DNA from: Icerya purchasi
Taxonomy: Eukaryota > Arthropoda > Insecta > Hemiptera > Monophlebidae
DNA length: 64,000 nucleotides
NCBI GenBank assembly: GCA_039619475.1
Contig: CM077115.1
Coordinates: forward strand, 35,105,083-35,169,082
Direction of reading: 5' to 3'
Below the pieces are notes generated by a model, which saw only the letters and a program-made list of their open reading frames with translations, searched no databases and was not told where the DNA came from. This document shows, piece by piece, positions 51,869-63,612 of the stretch; within the stretch, counting starts at the first letter, position 1; each line of letters starts with the position of its first letter. A program made the position numbers and the translations under genes.

Positions 51869-52410
51869 ATGAATGGGAGCAAAACTGCCTCTCGCAGAAG
51901 CTGTACAAAATTAAGAGAAGCTTTCGGCGATGGAGCATTCACACAGACAGGACTGTCACGAAGAAACAATATTAGCTCGCCCGCGCATAGGCCACTGCAT
52001 CTACACACATGGTCACCTGTTTTTCATAAACAACCTGAACCTATATGTGAAATTTGTGCAGTGCCGGTAACGGTGGAGCATCAGATCAATTCGTGCCGCA
52101 AATTTCGACAAGAGAGAGCCGCGCGTTTTGAGGAGGATGCTGGTTTGGTCGAAATTCTGATGGACAATAGAACGGCGTGTGGAAACATTTTTAAATTTTT
52201 TAAGTTTACCAGGCGGCTTTTCCCTCTTATATATAGTTTTGACGTATATCTGCGTTTCGTCTCCTTTTCTTTTCTTTTTTCTCTTTCTTTTGTTATTTTA
52301 ATTTTCTCCTTTGTAGTATTTTCTTCATTTATAAGTCTATTACTTATAAGATGTAACTAGTCGGTGTCGCAAATGACCCCGGGAGCGACTTTAAATATAT
52401 AAATAAATAA
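51869..52410 (+). mobile_element. LINE (I/Jockey-type) C-terminal fragment
   Basis: The open frame contains PICEICAVPVTVEHQINSCR, a C-x2-C-x7-H-x4-C arrangement. It matches the conserved zinc-knuckle-like tail after RNase H in I/Jockey LINEs, where TVEHIL..C is typical. It is followed downstream by TCGGTGTCGCAAATGACCCC and an ATAAATAAATAAA end at 52397-52411. Upstream RNase H motifs are not recognisable. The remainder of the frame after about codon 100 is low-complexity F/S/L and is probably not protein-coding. Confidence 0.65.
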
Positions 52411-52411
52411 A

Positions 52412-54261
52412 ATTAATGAAAGTTTAAAATTATGTAGCTTTTCGATTTGTAGTTTACGCGCATTTCAAGCGCTTGGTCGCGTCTCAAAAATGACTTTAGA
52501 AACCTGGAACCAATTTTATTTGGTTCTTCATTTTTTACACGAGATTATGAGAAGAAAAAAAAAATCGATGTTTTGACTCTTAGGTCCTGTCTTGGTCTGC
52601 TGTCACATGTACTTCTTCAAAATCGGGCCGTATTAGCGGCGGACTCTCGGAATTTATATGAATTTAATTTGGTCATTAAGAAAACTGGATTTGAATATTT
52701 CTAACTGAATTTATCTAGCGACGTTTGTTAGTTCACCTGAATACAAAATTGCTCCTTATACGCTATTATCGTCGAAGATGAAAACTAGTTGCCAAATTTT
52801 GCTGCCACTCTTTTTATCTTTCGGATTGTTTAATTTTTCACTATTTGCCAGAATTGACTTGCCATTCTAACATTTAATCTACTATTTCTTCACAGGGGAC
52901 AAGACAAGCGAACGGCGCGTGCTGATTGCTCCCCCGCTCCATTTGTGTAATATTTTGATAAACCAAATGTTAGCTTTTCAATTTTGGTCAAAAATTTCTT
53001 CAGCTTTATACCGTTTCGTCGGTTAAATTGAAATTTTTACATGTAGCGTCGTACCGCTGTAACGGAGCACTTCAGTGTAGACGAACCCCGTCTGTTACAT
53101 ACGGGGTATTTTGTAGACTTTCCTAAGAATTATTATACCGATGAGAATTTAAGCTAGTATTTTTTTCTACCAACAGCTACGGAATTTTTTTTTATTAAAA
53201 TTTTCTATTTTCAGTAGTTTGTAATATTTCGGTGGGATCGCGATTATATATGATTTTGTTAAATTATTAATCGTCGCGGCACTAACCGAATGTCGGCTAT
53301 ACAAGATTAGTGTCAAAAAAAAAAATAAAAAAAATGACGAATTTTCTGCAGTTGCGTCCCGAAACGTTTGTATATATGAACTAAGGATTGAGCATTAATA
53401 AAAACACGCATTAAATTATAAACAATATTTAATAAAAACTAAAATGTATAAAAACATTTTAGTTTGGTAAATTTTGGTAAATTTTGGTAGTATCTTACCA
53501 ACAGCGATAGAAATTTTTGAAAACGCCTCATTTATTACACTATATACATTTTAGTTGTGTGATATTTAAAAAAACAAAAAAAAAAAAAAAAAAACAGGAT
53601 TTAAAAAACTTTAACATTCAAAAAGTATGTTTAATTCTTCCGGATCAATATCGATCGACAAATTTTGAGAATTAAGGCGGTAAATAATTCACAGAAAAAT
53701 CAAGTAGCCTAGATCAATACTAAAGGTGTGATGGAGAGGGATATAAAAAAATTTTTCGTAAATTTCGGATAACTATATTTACGATTGACTGAACAAGATT
53801 TTTTTGGATATGAAGAAAATGTTTTCAAAATTTATCGCATTCTGTAAATATACTGTTTGCAGAAAAAATTCACTTCTACGATAAAAACACTATATTTATT
53901 GATTAAATTCAGTGTCTCTATATATTTGTTTAAGTATATGTACCATTTCTTAGAAGTTCTAGATATTATTATTTCGGCCATTACTTTTGAGTCACAGTCG
54001 TTAATAGCCCCTCCTCTTTAGGCCTGTTTTACGGAAAAAATAAGTTTCTTTAGGTCTTTTCTTTTCAGTTTTTTTGTTTTTTACTTTTTCAATGTGAAAC
54101 GCTTTTGAGTGACTTCTCTGGGTAACGTTTTACTCATTCTCTTTTATCCTAAAAAATCAATAATTCGTTAGACATTTATTGACAGGCTTTGAGAATTTTT
54201 TATTTTACTTAGTAAGCGTAATAATTTATGTGTACGTTACGTGGAAAAAATAAAATAAAAC
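52412..54261. other. AT-rich non-coding sequence
   Basis: A short tandem TAAATTTTGG (53468-53490) and an A-run (53574-53594) are the only structures seen. Confidence 0.5.
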
Positions 54262-56160
54262 TTAAGAGGTGAACCGTGTTAAGAGGGAATATGTGCGTGT
54301 GTATAAAATTGTGTTGTCGGTCAGATGTAAATGGGCCATCACGCATAGAAATTCACGGAAGAGCGCGCTATCATTTGGGAAATGGTTTTTATTGGATAGG
54401 AAAACGTTATTTAACGTCCTAGACGAATTTGGTGTGAGTAATAAATTAATTGCCATCGTTTAACAAGTACAAATGCGATGTTAAAAATTAAATTCATAGG
54501 AGGAGTATCGAGCGTTTTCAAAATGAGAACAGGAATAAGGTAAGGGAACGAATCATTATTATTCAACTACGTACTAAAAGTAAAGCAAATATCCCTGATA
54601 TCATGTGAAGTTAAGATTCACCGCAATGTACTTAAGCCCAACGGCACACTAATGAACTACGTGCACTAGAAAAGATAAAATCAGAGAAGGCAGATTTAGA
54701 ACAAACAAGGAGAGAAGGTATTCAAATGATTAGACTAGGGTGGAGCGCGTAGAAATAGATTGTCTAGCTTTAGCAGACGATTTAGCGACTTTGTCTGATA
54801 ATATGAAAGACGCTGTAAAACCGGGGTTGATATTTTAAGAGAAAAAGCGGAAATTTAAGAAAACAAAATATACATAGGTTGGTCCATAAATTTTGACCAC
54901 ACCCCTCGCATTGCGCGGAAAAATAACGTTAGCGAAAACTAAATTACATATAATTGTAACGTGGAATGTGTTTTTTATATTAATCCCAAAAATTTTAGCT
55001 CGATAGCTTGAATGATACACGGTCCATCCGTGCAAAGTCGTGTCGAAATCTGCCTACAGATTCGGCGAATGTGGTCGGAAGAAATTTACATTGACTCGCA
55101 CGATAACACTGTTACGGATTAAACGACAACATAGTTGAACAGTAGACACTGTGAGCTGATGAAGAAGAAAAAACAAAATAGTACCGTTTAAATGTTTTTT
55201 TCACGTGAGATTTTTGATGCCAGTGTGTTTTCGTAAGAATGGGAGCAACATGACAATGCCAAGCCGTGTACCGCGAAATTCACTACCGAATTAGTACGAA
55301 AACATAATATTGAGGTGTTAACACACCCTCCGTACAGTTCTGATACCCATTTTCCAATATTCAAACAAGCCTTACGTGTGGGCACTTCCTAAACGCGTTC
55401 CTTAGGTTGATTTTGAGAAAACTTTAAGGTGAAATGGATCGAAAAGAAATGTATGAAACATAACGGATGGTATTTTGAAAAAGATAAAATCGTAAACAAA
55501 GACTGAAATGTGCACTAAAATTTTACAGCGAAATTGCGTTTTTTTTAAACACACGAAGTCCCCTCCCCCCCCGTAGGGGCGGAATTCAATACGTCTTTGC
55601 GCGAGAATTAATGTAAAACATTCTACGGGAGTGTGTAATATTTAGTTTTTGTTAACGTTATTTTTCCGCGCGATGCGAGGGGTGTGGTCAAATTTTATGG
55701 ACCACCAACCTATGTAACTAACATAAGCCGATGAAAATATTCGGGAAAATTCAGAGAATTACCCGGAAAACACTTTGGAGAAATAATACGGCCAAATGCG
55801 CTAGACAAAGAAGAGAATATCGAAAGAATAAGAATTATCGGAAACGACGTTTCAGATAATTAAAAATTAATATAATAAGAAATCGGCGCTTGTAATCGCG
55901 AAAATAAAACAGTATAATATATAGTAATTAAGCCGGAGGAGTGCCTTTATGCCTTTACGCAATGCGGAGTGTTTCCGATGAAGACGACAAACAATGTCGC
56001 CAACAATGATATACATATTTGGAAACTAAGGAGTAATAAGCAAATAGACGGATGAGTTGAAAAAATGGCAGATACAACGCGTAAGAAGAGGGGACAGAGC
56101 AGCATTTTACGGGCATCTTAAAAAGATGAATTCTGAAAGATTATAACAAGAAGGATATTT
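54262..56160 (+). mobile_element. decayed RTE-like LINE, split by a mariner insertion
   Basis: Left part (54262-54872): RKTLFNVLDEFGVSNKLIAI (about 54400-54460) resembles the RT palm entry, MRTGIR (about 54523-54540) the GLRQG step, and CLALADDLATLSDN (about 54760-54802) the catalytic ADD box. Right part (55715 to about 56160): the fragments RIIGNDVSDN and EIGACNRENKTVYYIVIKP follow the order of the RT thumb. Frameshifts and stops are frequent. The two halves flank the element at 54873-55714 and together read as one LINE. Clade assignment is from motif style only. Confidence 0.6.
54873..55714 (+). mobile_element. mariner-like element, internally deleted, long terminal repeats
   Basis: The left terminal repeat (54873-54945) and right terminal repeat (about 55640-55714) are inverted copies about 75 bases long with few mismatches. 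Both start CATAGGTTGGT and include GACCACACCCCTCGCAT. The insertion is bounded by TA on both sides (54871-54872, 55715-55716), as for Tc1/mariner. Inside, a plus-strand stretch reads HDNAKPCTAKFTTELVRKHN, then IEVLTHPPYSSD (55249-55344), matching the HDNARPH...HPPYSPD motifs of mariner transposase. The expected LAPSDY segment carrying the third catalytic Asp is missing, and the N-terminal two thirds of the transposase are largely lost. The element is non-autonomous. Confidence 0.85.
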
Positions 56161-56179
56161 CTTTTCGATACAAACTAGA

Positions 56180-56370
56180 ATATACACGAATCTTATGTTC
56201 TTTCTCTACCTATTCTCTATGTTGTTTCTGTCCTAGGGGTGTTCCTTGATTCCATTGTCGACAGAATAAAAATATAATTTCTATTCTATTCCATGTATCT
56301 ATTCGTTTTTGCTGGGCTAATGCTCTTTGGTAACAAACCCAAGGGGGGTTAAAAAAAAAAAAGAAGGTTT
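56180..56370 (+). mobile_element. LINE 3'-tail fragment, same family as 60060-61115
   Basis: The segment ends GGTAACAAACCCAAGGGG followed by TT and an A-run (56352-56362). This corresponds to GTTAACAAACCCAATT plus A-run at 61095-61121 and to the decayed form at 20060-20085. No coding motif remains. It directly follows the RTE-like LINE remnant, so its 5' boundary is uncertain. Confidence 0.45.
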
Positions 56371-59300
56371 TTGCAGATGTTAAAGAAGACGTAGAAAAAA
56401 AATGAAGATAGTAATAGGAGAGAAGTTAAAGAGGGGAAGCGTATTTAACGAACGTTCGGACGTTTTACGGGGAGAAACACGAGATAACGGGCAAATTTTG
56501 GACGAAAGAGAGAAAAGAGAAAAACACAAGGCTGAAGAAATATTGGCCGGAGATGAAAATTATTTCACGCGGTCTCTAGATAGACTATTTTGGAAAAAAG
56601 AAAATAGCGGTCGTTTTCTTAAACGGTTTTTTTGTCTCCTTTCTTTCGGTTTTTTCTAATACTTGGGTTGTTTAAAATCATATACTGTTTACTGTTGCTG
56701 AATTGTCTATATTCTTAGAGATTATATTTGTAACGGTAACATTTTTTATGCTGTTATTGTAAAAGCGCATTATTACAAACCCGCAAAGTGGGAAAATCGA
56801 TTTTATTTAATTATTTAACGCAGAAGGTTTTATGCAAATGTGTTTTAAACATAGGCTTATGTTCATTAATCGTTGCTTAATCTAGGCCATTTTTGATATA
56901 GCCCTTTTTCGATAGTTCGAAACGTAATTTGCGGAGAATTTTTGAGTTGTTGAACGCGTCGTCCGATGATACCAATCGCATATTTTCGATAGGAGTGTAA
57001 GTGTGCTTTTTAACATAGGTTAACTGTTGACGACCGATCATGTAGTAATTTAATCCTTCCGTTACTTTTCTGTCCTTTGCGAGAGATGTTCGGTCTCCTG
57101 GTTAGCGGACAGTCGAAAAAATAGATAGTCCACAATAGACGGTGTTTAAAACGCTGTTGCATTGTGGCATTGCAATTTTGAAAGCCCAAATGTTCCGTTT
57201 AGTGTTTAGATTAAAGTTAATTTATTTTACGTTTATTATTATTTATTTATTTATATTTCGATTTTTTAATTTTAAATAACGGTTATTTATTAATTAAAAG
57301 ATTTAAATTAACACGCCTTTTCGCAAGCTATCGTTGCGTGTCTAACGTATTTTATTTATATTAAACTTTCGGTACAATCCTTTTCAGGGGCCGGCTACCG
57401 TTTAGTTTATTAATTTCCAATTTCAACCGAATTTTCTTTGTACGTAAAGGGTACAAACATTAAACATTCCTAACGGTACAGCCAGCAGAGCGAATCTCTA
57501 CAATTGTTATCGTATAATGGATTCGAACATTTTTAAAAGCTATTAATAAAAATTAAATAATACAATAGAGCGTATGATAAAATTGAAAAAGCCTTTTTGT
57601 CTGTAGACAGCCACTCCGTATTAAAGGAAAAAGTAGGCTTAGCTGAAGCTAAAAGAGCCGAATTCAAAAATATCCATTTTGCATTATTAGATTTAATCGG
57701 TGCAGATGCAATATACGGAATTTGAAAAACACGTATTGAAGCAAGATTAGAAAATGTCGAACTTGTTTTTGTAAAGTATAATTCAGTCAATTTGACAATG
57801 CTAATATTATATCGTCCACCAATCGCTTATTTAAACACGCGCCGATATGTAATATGCGACAAAATTATTTAGTTTTCCTAAGGGATGTTTTCGAGAAAGA
57901 TGGACGGGGGGGGGGGGGGCAATAAATTTACTAATATCAAAAAATTACACGTTGAATTGTTTTCATCCCGTTCCGTAAAATATTGAAAGTTTTATATTTT
58001 GTTTAATTGGTCCTAGTGGTAACATGTCGCTTTTTTTGATAACAAAAATATGCTTCTACGACAATGGGGCGCTTATACTTGCATCTTATACGAATGTGTA
58101 TAATTATTTAAATCGATAGCGCAAAACACGACACTTCTAAACCAACAGTTTGACACCTGTACGATAACGATATTTCTAAATAGGAGGACATTTTCAAGCA
58201 GTGCACTATCTACATCGCGCAATTTGATTTCGGCATCCTCTTAAACTGTCAGCTGGGCAAACATTTGTCGCTTAGTTTTGTACGATATAGTTTGTGTTAC
58301 CGCTTGCAGTGTCGCGAACAATTATTATTTATTATTATTATTTATTATTAGTGCTGTGCGCGTTCATTCTTCGATTCTAATAACTGTCAACATCGGTTGT
58401 TGTCATTTTATGTAGTTCAATGACTTTGTGAAACTTTTATATCCGGCATCAATCCGTTTAGCTTATTTGCCTTTGCAACACTGCCCCCTTCCTTTCGAGA
58501 GGTCTGTTCTGTCTACTTCCTTAATTTATTACATTAGTTTGTTGTTTTTGCTGCTTTCGACACTTCGATAATGCGAATATCGCGCATCCTCTAATCTCCT
58601 TAATAGCTTCCCCCATAGACCTGCGTAATAAATAACGTGTGTCTGCTCGCATTTTCCTTGAAGCTTAAATTGCAGGAATGTTCTTTGAACTACAGAAAAG
58701 CCGATACATTTTTGAATAAGTTGTACGAGATCCTCGATTATGTACAAGTTTTTTGTTCTTTCAACTCTAGAGGACGTAGTAGTCGCTGCAGAAAATTCTA
58801 TACACTATTCACACTGCACTAAGGAACAAGATTAATCAACTAATATACCTTTAACGACGCCGTCTAAGTAAGTTCTTACTAATTTTGTCAGTAATCTATA
58901 ACAACCACAGCCGATACATTGTTTTCCTTAAATAGAAAAAATAGAAAGAATCGTTGGGTTGAATTTATACAGACGTCTCTGTTATTGGGAGTCCCGAGAA
59001 AATTTTTTACGCTTGCACAAACACTTGCATTCTATTTATTGAAATTGAGACTCAATTATAGAGTACTGTTTATATTAGCTGTTTAAAATTTTGAGAGATT
59101 TGCAGATTACACATGGCTCACGTGGAAAGTAAGGGTTCTTATTCCTCGCCTTGGCGTAGAATTAGATCCGAAACTCGCATTTTATTCCTTGAACATTCTC
59201 TACGTTTTTCGATATGAGAACCGTTTACATTTAAACACTTTTTGTCACATCTTATAATTATCTCTTTTCAATACTGTCCATATAAAATTCCCCGTCCACT

Positions 59301-60059
59301 TTTTCGAAGATTTCAATGGCTCGATTATTTTCGTAATCGATTCGTCTTCCTCGTGTTTTTCGCCGGCCAGTTGTTATGCGAAATATCGTGAGAAATTCGC
59401 TTGGAATGCTGCTTCGATTTCGCTGAAGGTAACACGACCATACGGTTAGAAAGAATTTTGTTTCGAACGTGACTCACCAAGAAGTAGTTCGGCGTCACAC
59501 CTGTTGGCTTGCCGCTAAGTAACCTCCTCAAATCTAATCGGCCCATATTGGAATCACGACATAATTTTCAAACGAATTCGACAAGGTACGCAGTTGGGTA
59601 AAACTTGCGTGTCCAATAAAAAAAACGATATATTTCTAATTATCCTGAAGTTATCATTTTTCAATTTTCTATCTAATCTTCTGGCACATTTCTGCTTAGA
59701 AAATTTAAGGTCTCTATATTTTCGCTACTGTAGCGGAACCGTGTGTGGGGACATCTTACGCGTCCGGAACTGTACTCATAGTTACATTATCAACTTTGTC
59801 GTAGGATGTGGATCCGCGGAATCCTTTCGGTACTCATCACTAGTACATAACAAGTTGACGATAAATTTCGATCGGAGAAATACTTTGCGGATATACAAAA
59901 AACGAATAACAGCGCACACTTCAACATCGGACGGATTTTCCATGAGCTTACTCATAATTACGAATCAACTAATAACGGTACACTAACCAAACTAGTCTCT
60001 TGTTCCGGAGATAAAGTCACCAGCTGCTGAAAACAGAACCTCGTTCGTTCCCCGACGAA
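56371..60059. other. non-coding, unclassified
   Basis: A G-run (57905-57919), an ATT-type microsatellite (58322-58350) and short frames without domains. The part next to 60060 may include decayed LINE RT sequence that I could not recognise. Confidence 0.4.
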
Positions 60060-61115
60060 CGTTATGGGAACCTTCAAGACACCATGTCTCTGCCCGGCTT
60101 CTTCAATTAATACCGTATACATATCTGCACTAACATATTTTTCCTTCGATTTTTCCTCCTTCGTTTATCCAATGAATTGCATTTATCCTCTAAACCCATT
60201 CTACATACTGTTCTTTAGATCGAAATTTTTACAAAATCTAAACTCTCCTAACCACGCTGCAATCTGCACTGATGGTTCCGAGGGACCCGGTGGAGTTGGA
60301 ACAGCCTTTGTTTATCTTTCTTTAAATCACTCTGTGAAACTTCTCTCCTTCTGTTCAGTTTTTTGTGTCGATTCCATTACTATCCTATTCTCTTCATCGG
60401 ATCTTCACGTATCTCTCACAATATCCTTATTCTGTCAGATTTCAGAGCGTGCTGCAAGGGCTAATGTCCTCTGCCTTCTTACTCTACCGACTACGGTTAT
60501 ATTTCGTTGCTTAATTCAAGATCTCTTCTTTTCTTATTTAATCGAGATTGATTTTTTACGGATGCCCTTTCTGGAATCGACAGAAATGAGTTAGTTGACT
60601 GATTAGCTCGGCTATCTTCTTCTTCATCTTCTGGCAGCGTTCTTACTACATTTCCAATCAATATTATTCTTTTGTCTACTAAATTGATAACCCGGATTCT
60701 TGATTCTTTTTACTTGCCCGTCCAACACCTTTTCTTCCATTCTATTACTGGTTTTTTGACTTTTCTCCTATGCGTCGCTCTACTATCTCTGCAATATGCG
60801 TTCAGTTTGCTCCCTAAGTCGCTTTTCCGGTTCTCCTCGTGCCACCTCCTTATTGTTCATTGCACCAACATCCATTATATTTGTGACTAACTTGATATGC
60901 TCTTCGCTTTTAATGGAACGATTTTCTTTCTACTCTTTTCTTTTATTAAGCAGTGTTCCCACTTTACTTTCATTTATTCTTTCTCTTCCTTTTCCGTCTG
61001 TCATTCAAGCGCTTGATATGTATCTTTTTGTTGACCATCTCATAAAAATCTGATTCTCTTCTATTTTCCCCAGTTCTTGCGCCAATGTCCATGTTAACAA
61101 ACCCAATTAAAAAAA
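60060..61115 (+). mobile_element. decayed LINE (I/Jockey-type) with RNase H motifs
   Basis: ICTDGSEGPGGVGTAFVY (about 60266-60320) is the first RNase H strand with its catalytic Asp and glycine-rich turn. SGIDRNELVD followed by a stop and LAR (about 60572-60610) matches the terminal HSGI.GNE.AD.LAR motif. The 3' end reads GTTAACAAACCCAATT followed by an A-run. It belongs with the copy at 18603-20085 and the tail at 56180-56370 by this shared end. The RT domain is not recognisable upstream, and multiple stops show it is dead. Confidence 0.65.
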
Positions 61116-63485
61116 ACCCAGAAAATAATTACTTTCCGGGCGACCCTCGTAATTTACCGATGCCGCATTTTTTGTTTGCAAATGTCAACAACACAATAAA
61201 CAACGGTCTTTTTTTTTTCGTTTCATTTTGAAATTAACTTTTGGCGCGAAAACAGTATATAAGAAATTATTCGTTTTTCAACGCAATGAGTGTTTTACCA
61301 AAATTTAACTACTACTTTTTACATGGAATGATGGATTTTCGTTTTCAAAGTCGTTAATTACTAAGCACTGTTCACAATTTATATTTTGGCTGCTTTCTCT
61401 TGGTTTCAAGTTTGTCCGCTTTTTGATTATAGTATTTTCCATCGAGGAGTAGTTTTTCGGTTCCCGTTTACACCTTAGGACACACATTTCTCAAATTCTC
61501 CTTTTCTTTCCTACTTTATGTTCGTAACGCATTTACGGATTTTCTCTTCGACATAAGACGATGCGCTTAACGCTTCAAAATCGCAAGGTATTCTTTTCGA
61601 TGCGTGAAATCTGCAAAACACTACTAAACGTTACGGCAACGGATGAAGTATAGTGTATATATATATATGTATGTATTTTGCGCAAGCGTCGCGACTCCTC
61701 CGTTCTCGAATTTACGTGTGGTGTTAGGCCGACGTGCTCTCATGGCGAAGGCGGCAATTAAGACTTTGAAAAAGTCGTTCAGCCGGTCTTAATCGGTTTT
61801 GTTTGGGCCGCGTTTAAATTACTTTTCGGTACCGTTGCTGTAACCACACGTTTCTAGCACGCTGAAATTAGCACGATCTCGATTGTCGCGTTGCGTTGTT
61901 GGCCGATCTTGTTAAAATGCCGAGAAACAGTAATTACACACTGAAATTACCACGGCGACTTTTCGGGACAACGATAGCTGCCGTAGGCTGTCCTTTTATA
62001 TCTTGAGTCGTCGTTGTCGGATTGTCGCGTCATGTAGCGCTTTTTCCTTGGCTAAAGCCGTGCCAATCTGGGGTTGTTCGCGCACTCCCATCATTCAGCT
62101 TTAGAAGGAAAGTGATTTTACGTCGAAGATGGCCTGTTAAAAGGCTAAACTTAGTGACGCAATTTAATTAATGCGCCTCCCATCCGACGCATTCGGCGCT
62201 TTCTAGTACCCCGTTCCATTTTTAATCTTTTACCCGGGATTCGTAGTACAGACTTTATTATTCCTTCACCAAAAACACCTGAATTATTTTAATAATGGCT
62301 TTATCTGATTTTTATGTCGCAGTTATAATATCAAAATGTTCGCGCAGCTGCTTTTTTTCGATTGCGCGTGTAACGTTTAATAATTAAAATTGAACGTTCT
62401 AGAAAAATTAATAGAAGACTATTTTGAAAAACAATGTTTTCGCGGCACAGTCCTCCGAGTTTGTACACATGTCAGTTTTTTGTATAGGTGCATTTCGCGT
62501 CATCTGATAAACATACCCGAACTTTATCAAGTATAAATGAAATATTGAACTAGATTGATTTTATTCAGCGAGATTTTTTTGAAACAGAATTTGATTTTGT
62601 CATAAGACACACGGTGTACGCTAGACACTACACATTTTAGTACCGGTTCGTTCGAGAGTCAACTTTAAACTTTATCGTCTTTCGTGTACTTTCCGATATT
62701 GAGCTTGAATTCGGGGGAGAGCAGCAATCTGAGGCATCGCTCGTTTAATAAAACGCGCTCGGAAATGTCACACTTGTTAACGCCTCGGCTGCTATACCGA
62801 CGAATAATCGGGTATGTTTCCGATCGATGCTGTTGAAGGCAAAGTATTTTTTTTCCCATAATGATAATTTACGGGAACAGCTGCGTCTAGAAAGAGAAAT
62901 ATTTCAAAAATATTCAGAAATAAATATATTTCTCTTTCTAAACGCAGTTCTCCCGGTAAATTATTTTTTCCCCCATATACCGCGTATCTAGAGACCGGGA
63001 AATCGCCAAGATAAAATGCGCCTCCAATTCAAAGCTAGGTGAATGGCTTCACGATGTGTGTGCTTATTGCTTTTCTAACCCTTTCGAATCACTCGTGCGA
63101 ATCGTGTGAAACTCTTACAAGCTTAAGTCGCCGCAAATTGTGTTTAGAAGGTAATTTTCCTGCGACATTTTTTTCAGCACAGAGGCGAACAATTTTATAA
63201 GCGGTCGCAGGATACGAACGATGAACATTTTAAATGAGACGCGATAAAACGGAAGTTTTTCAGGTGTAAGCGATGAAACCGGGGAAATAATTTTCCACAT
63301 TTTTTACAAAAACAAAGGGTCCAGTTTTCACCGAAATCAACCGACGAATAACATTCGCTTCGTTTTTTTTTTTTATAATAGCATCTAATAAACTCGAACG
63401 TTTGTCGTTCCGTGAACATGTTATATCGCGCAATCCGAACGCGAGCCGCTAGTGCAAAGTTGACACGTTCGTTTCTTTTTTGAAA
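61116..63485. other. non-coding, with a GC-richer block at 61.68-62.15 kb
   Basis: The block has better-balanced composition, a repeated CTGAAATTA.CACG (61863 and 61940) and a 16-codon frame MAKAAIKTLKKSFSRS (61742-61792). It may be a regulatory or 5' UTR region. The long inverted repeat at 62864-62964 lies beyond it. Confidence 0.4.
62864..62964. repeat. long inverted repeat (39-base arms, 23-base loop)
   Basis: Arms 62864-62902 and 62926-62964 are reverse complements with three differences. Both contain AGAAAGAGAAATAT and ATAATTTAC in mirrored order. The 23-base spacer is A-rich. It could be a fold-back transposon relic or a hairpin transcript; no flanking duplication was identified. Confidence 0.8.
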
Positions 63486-63612
63486 TAATTAAGGTAGCAG
63501 CCCCACTATTCTCATCAGATCCATTAGTAGGCCCTTAGTATGAAAAGCTTAACACAATCCACGATACCTTATCAAGGAGAGATATCCATGGGACTTGCTT
63601 TACACTTTTAGA
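63486..63612 (+). mobile_element. SINE family 2, 3' fragment
   Basis: The segment shares TATTCTCATCAGATCCATTA, AGCTTAA.AC, CACAATCC, CC.TAT.AAGG and ATGGGACTT with the 3' half of the element at 14346-14632, in the same order. The tRNA head is absent, so this is a 5'-truncated or decayed copy. Divergence is appreciable. Confidence 0.6.

Noticed and set aside
57901..57920. G-homopolymer as a possible assembly artefact or G-quadruplex
   Set aside because: Several similar G or C runs occur (2632, 3338, 3626, 20267, 24303, 32372), mostly next to repeat ends; a single run does not support a functional claim.
59594..59986. 130-codon plus-strand open frame near the 60 kb LINE
   Set aside because: I tried to read it as LINE reverse transcriptase and saw no palm or thumb motif.
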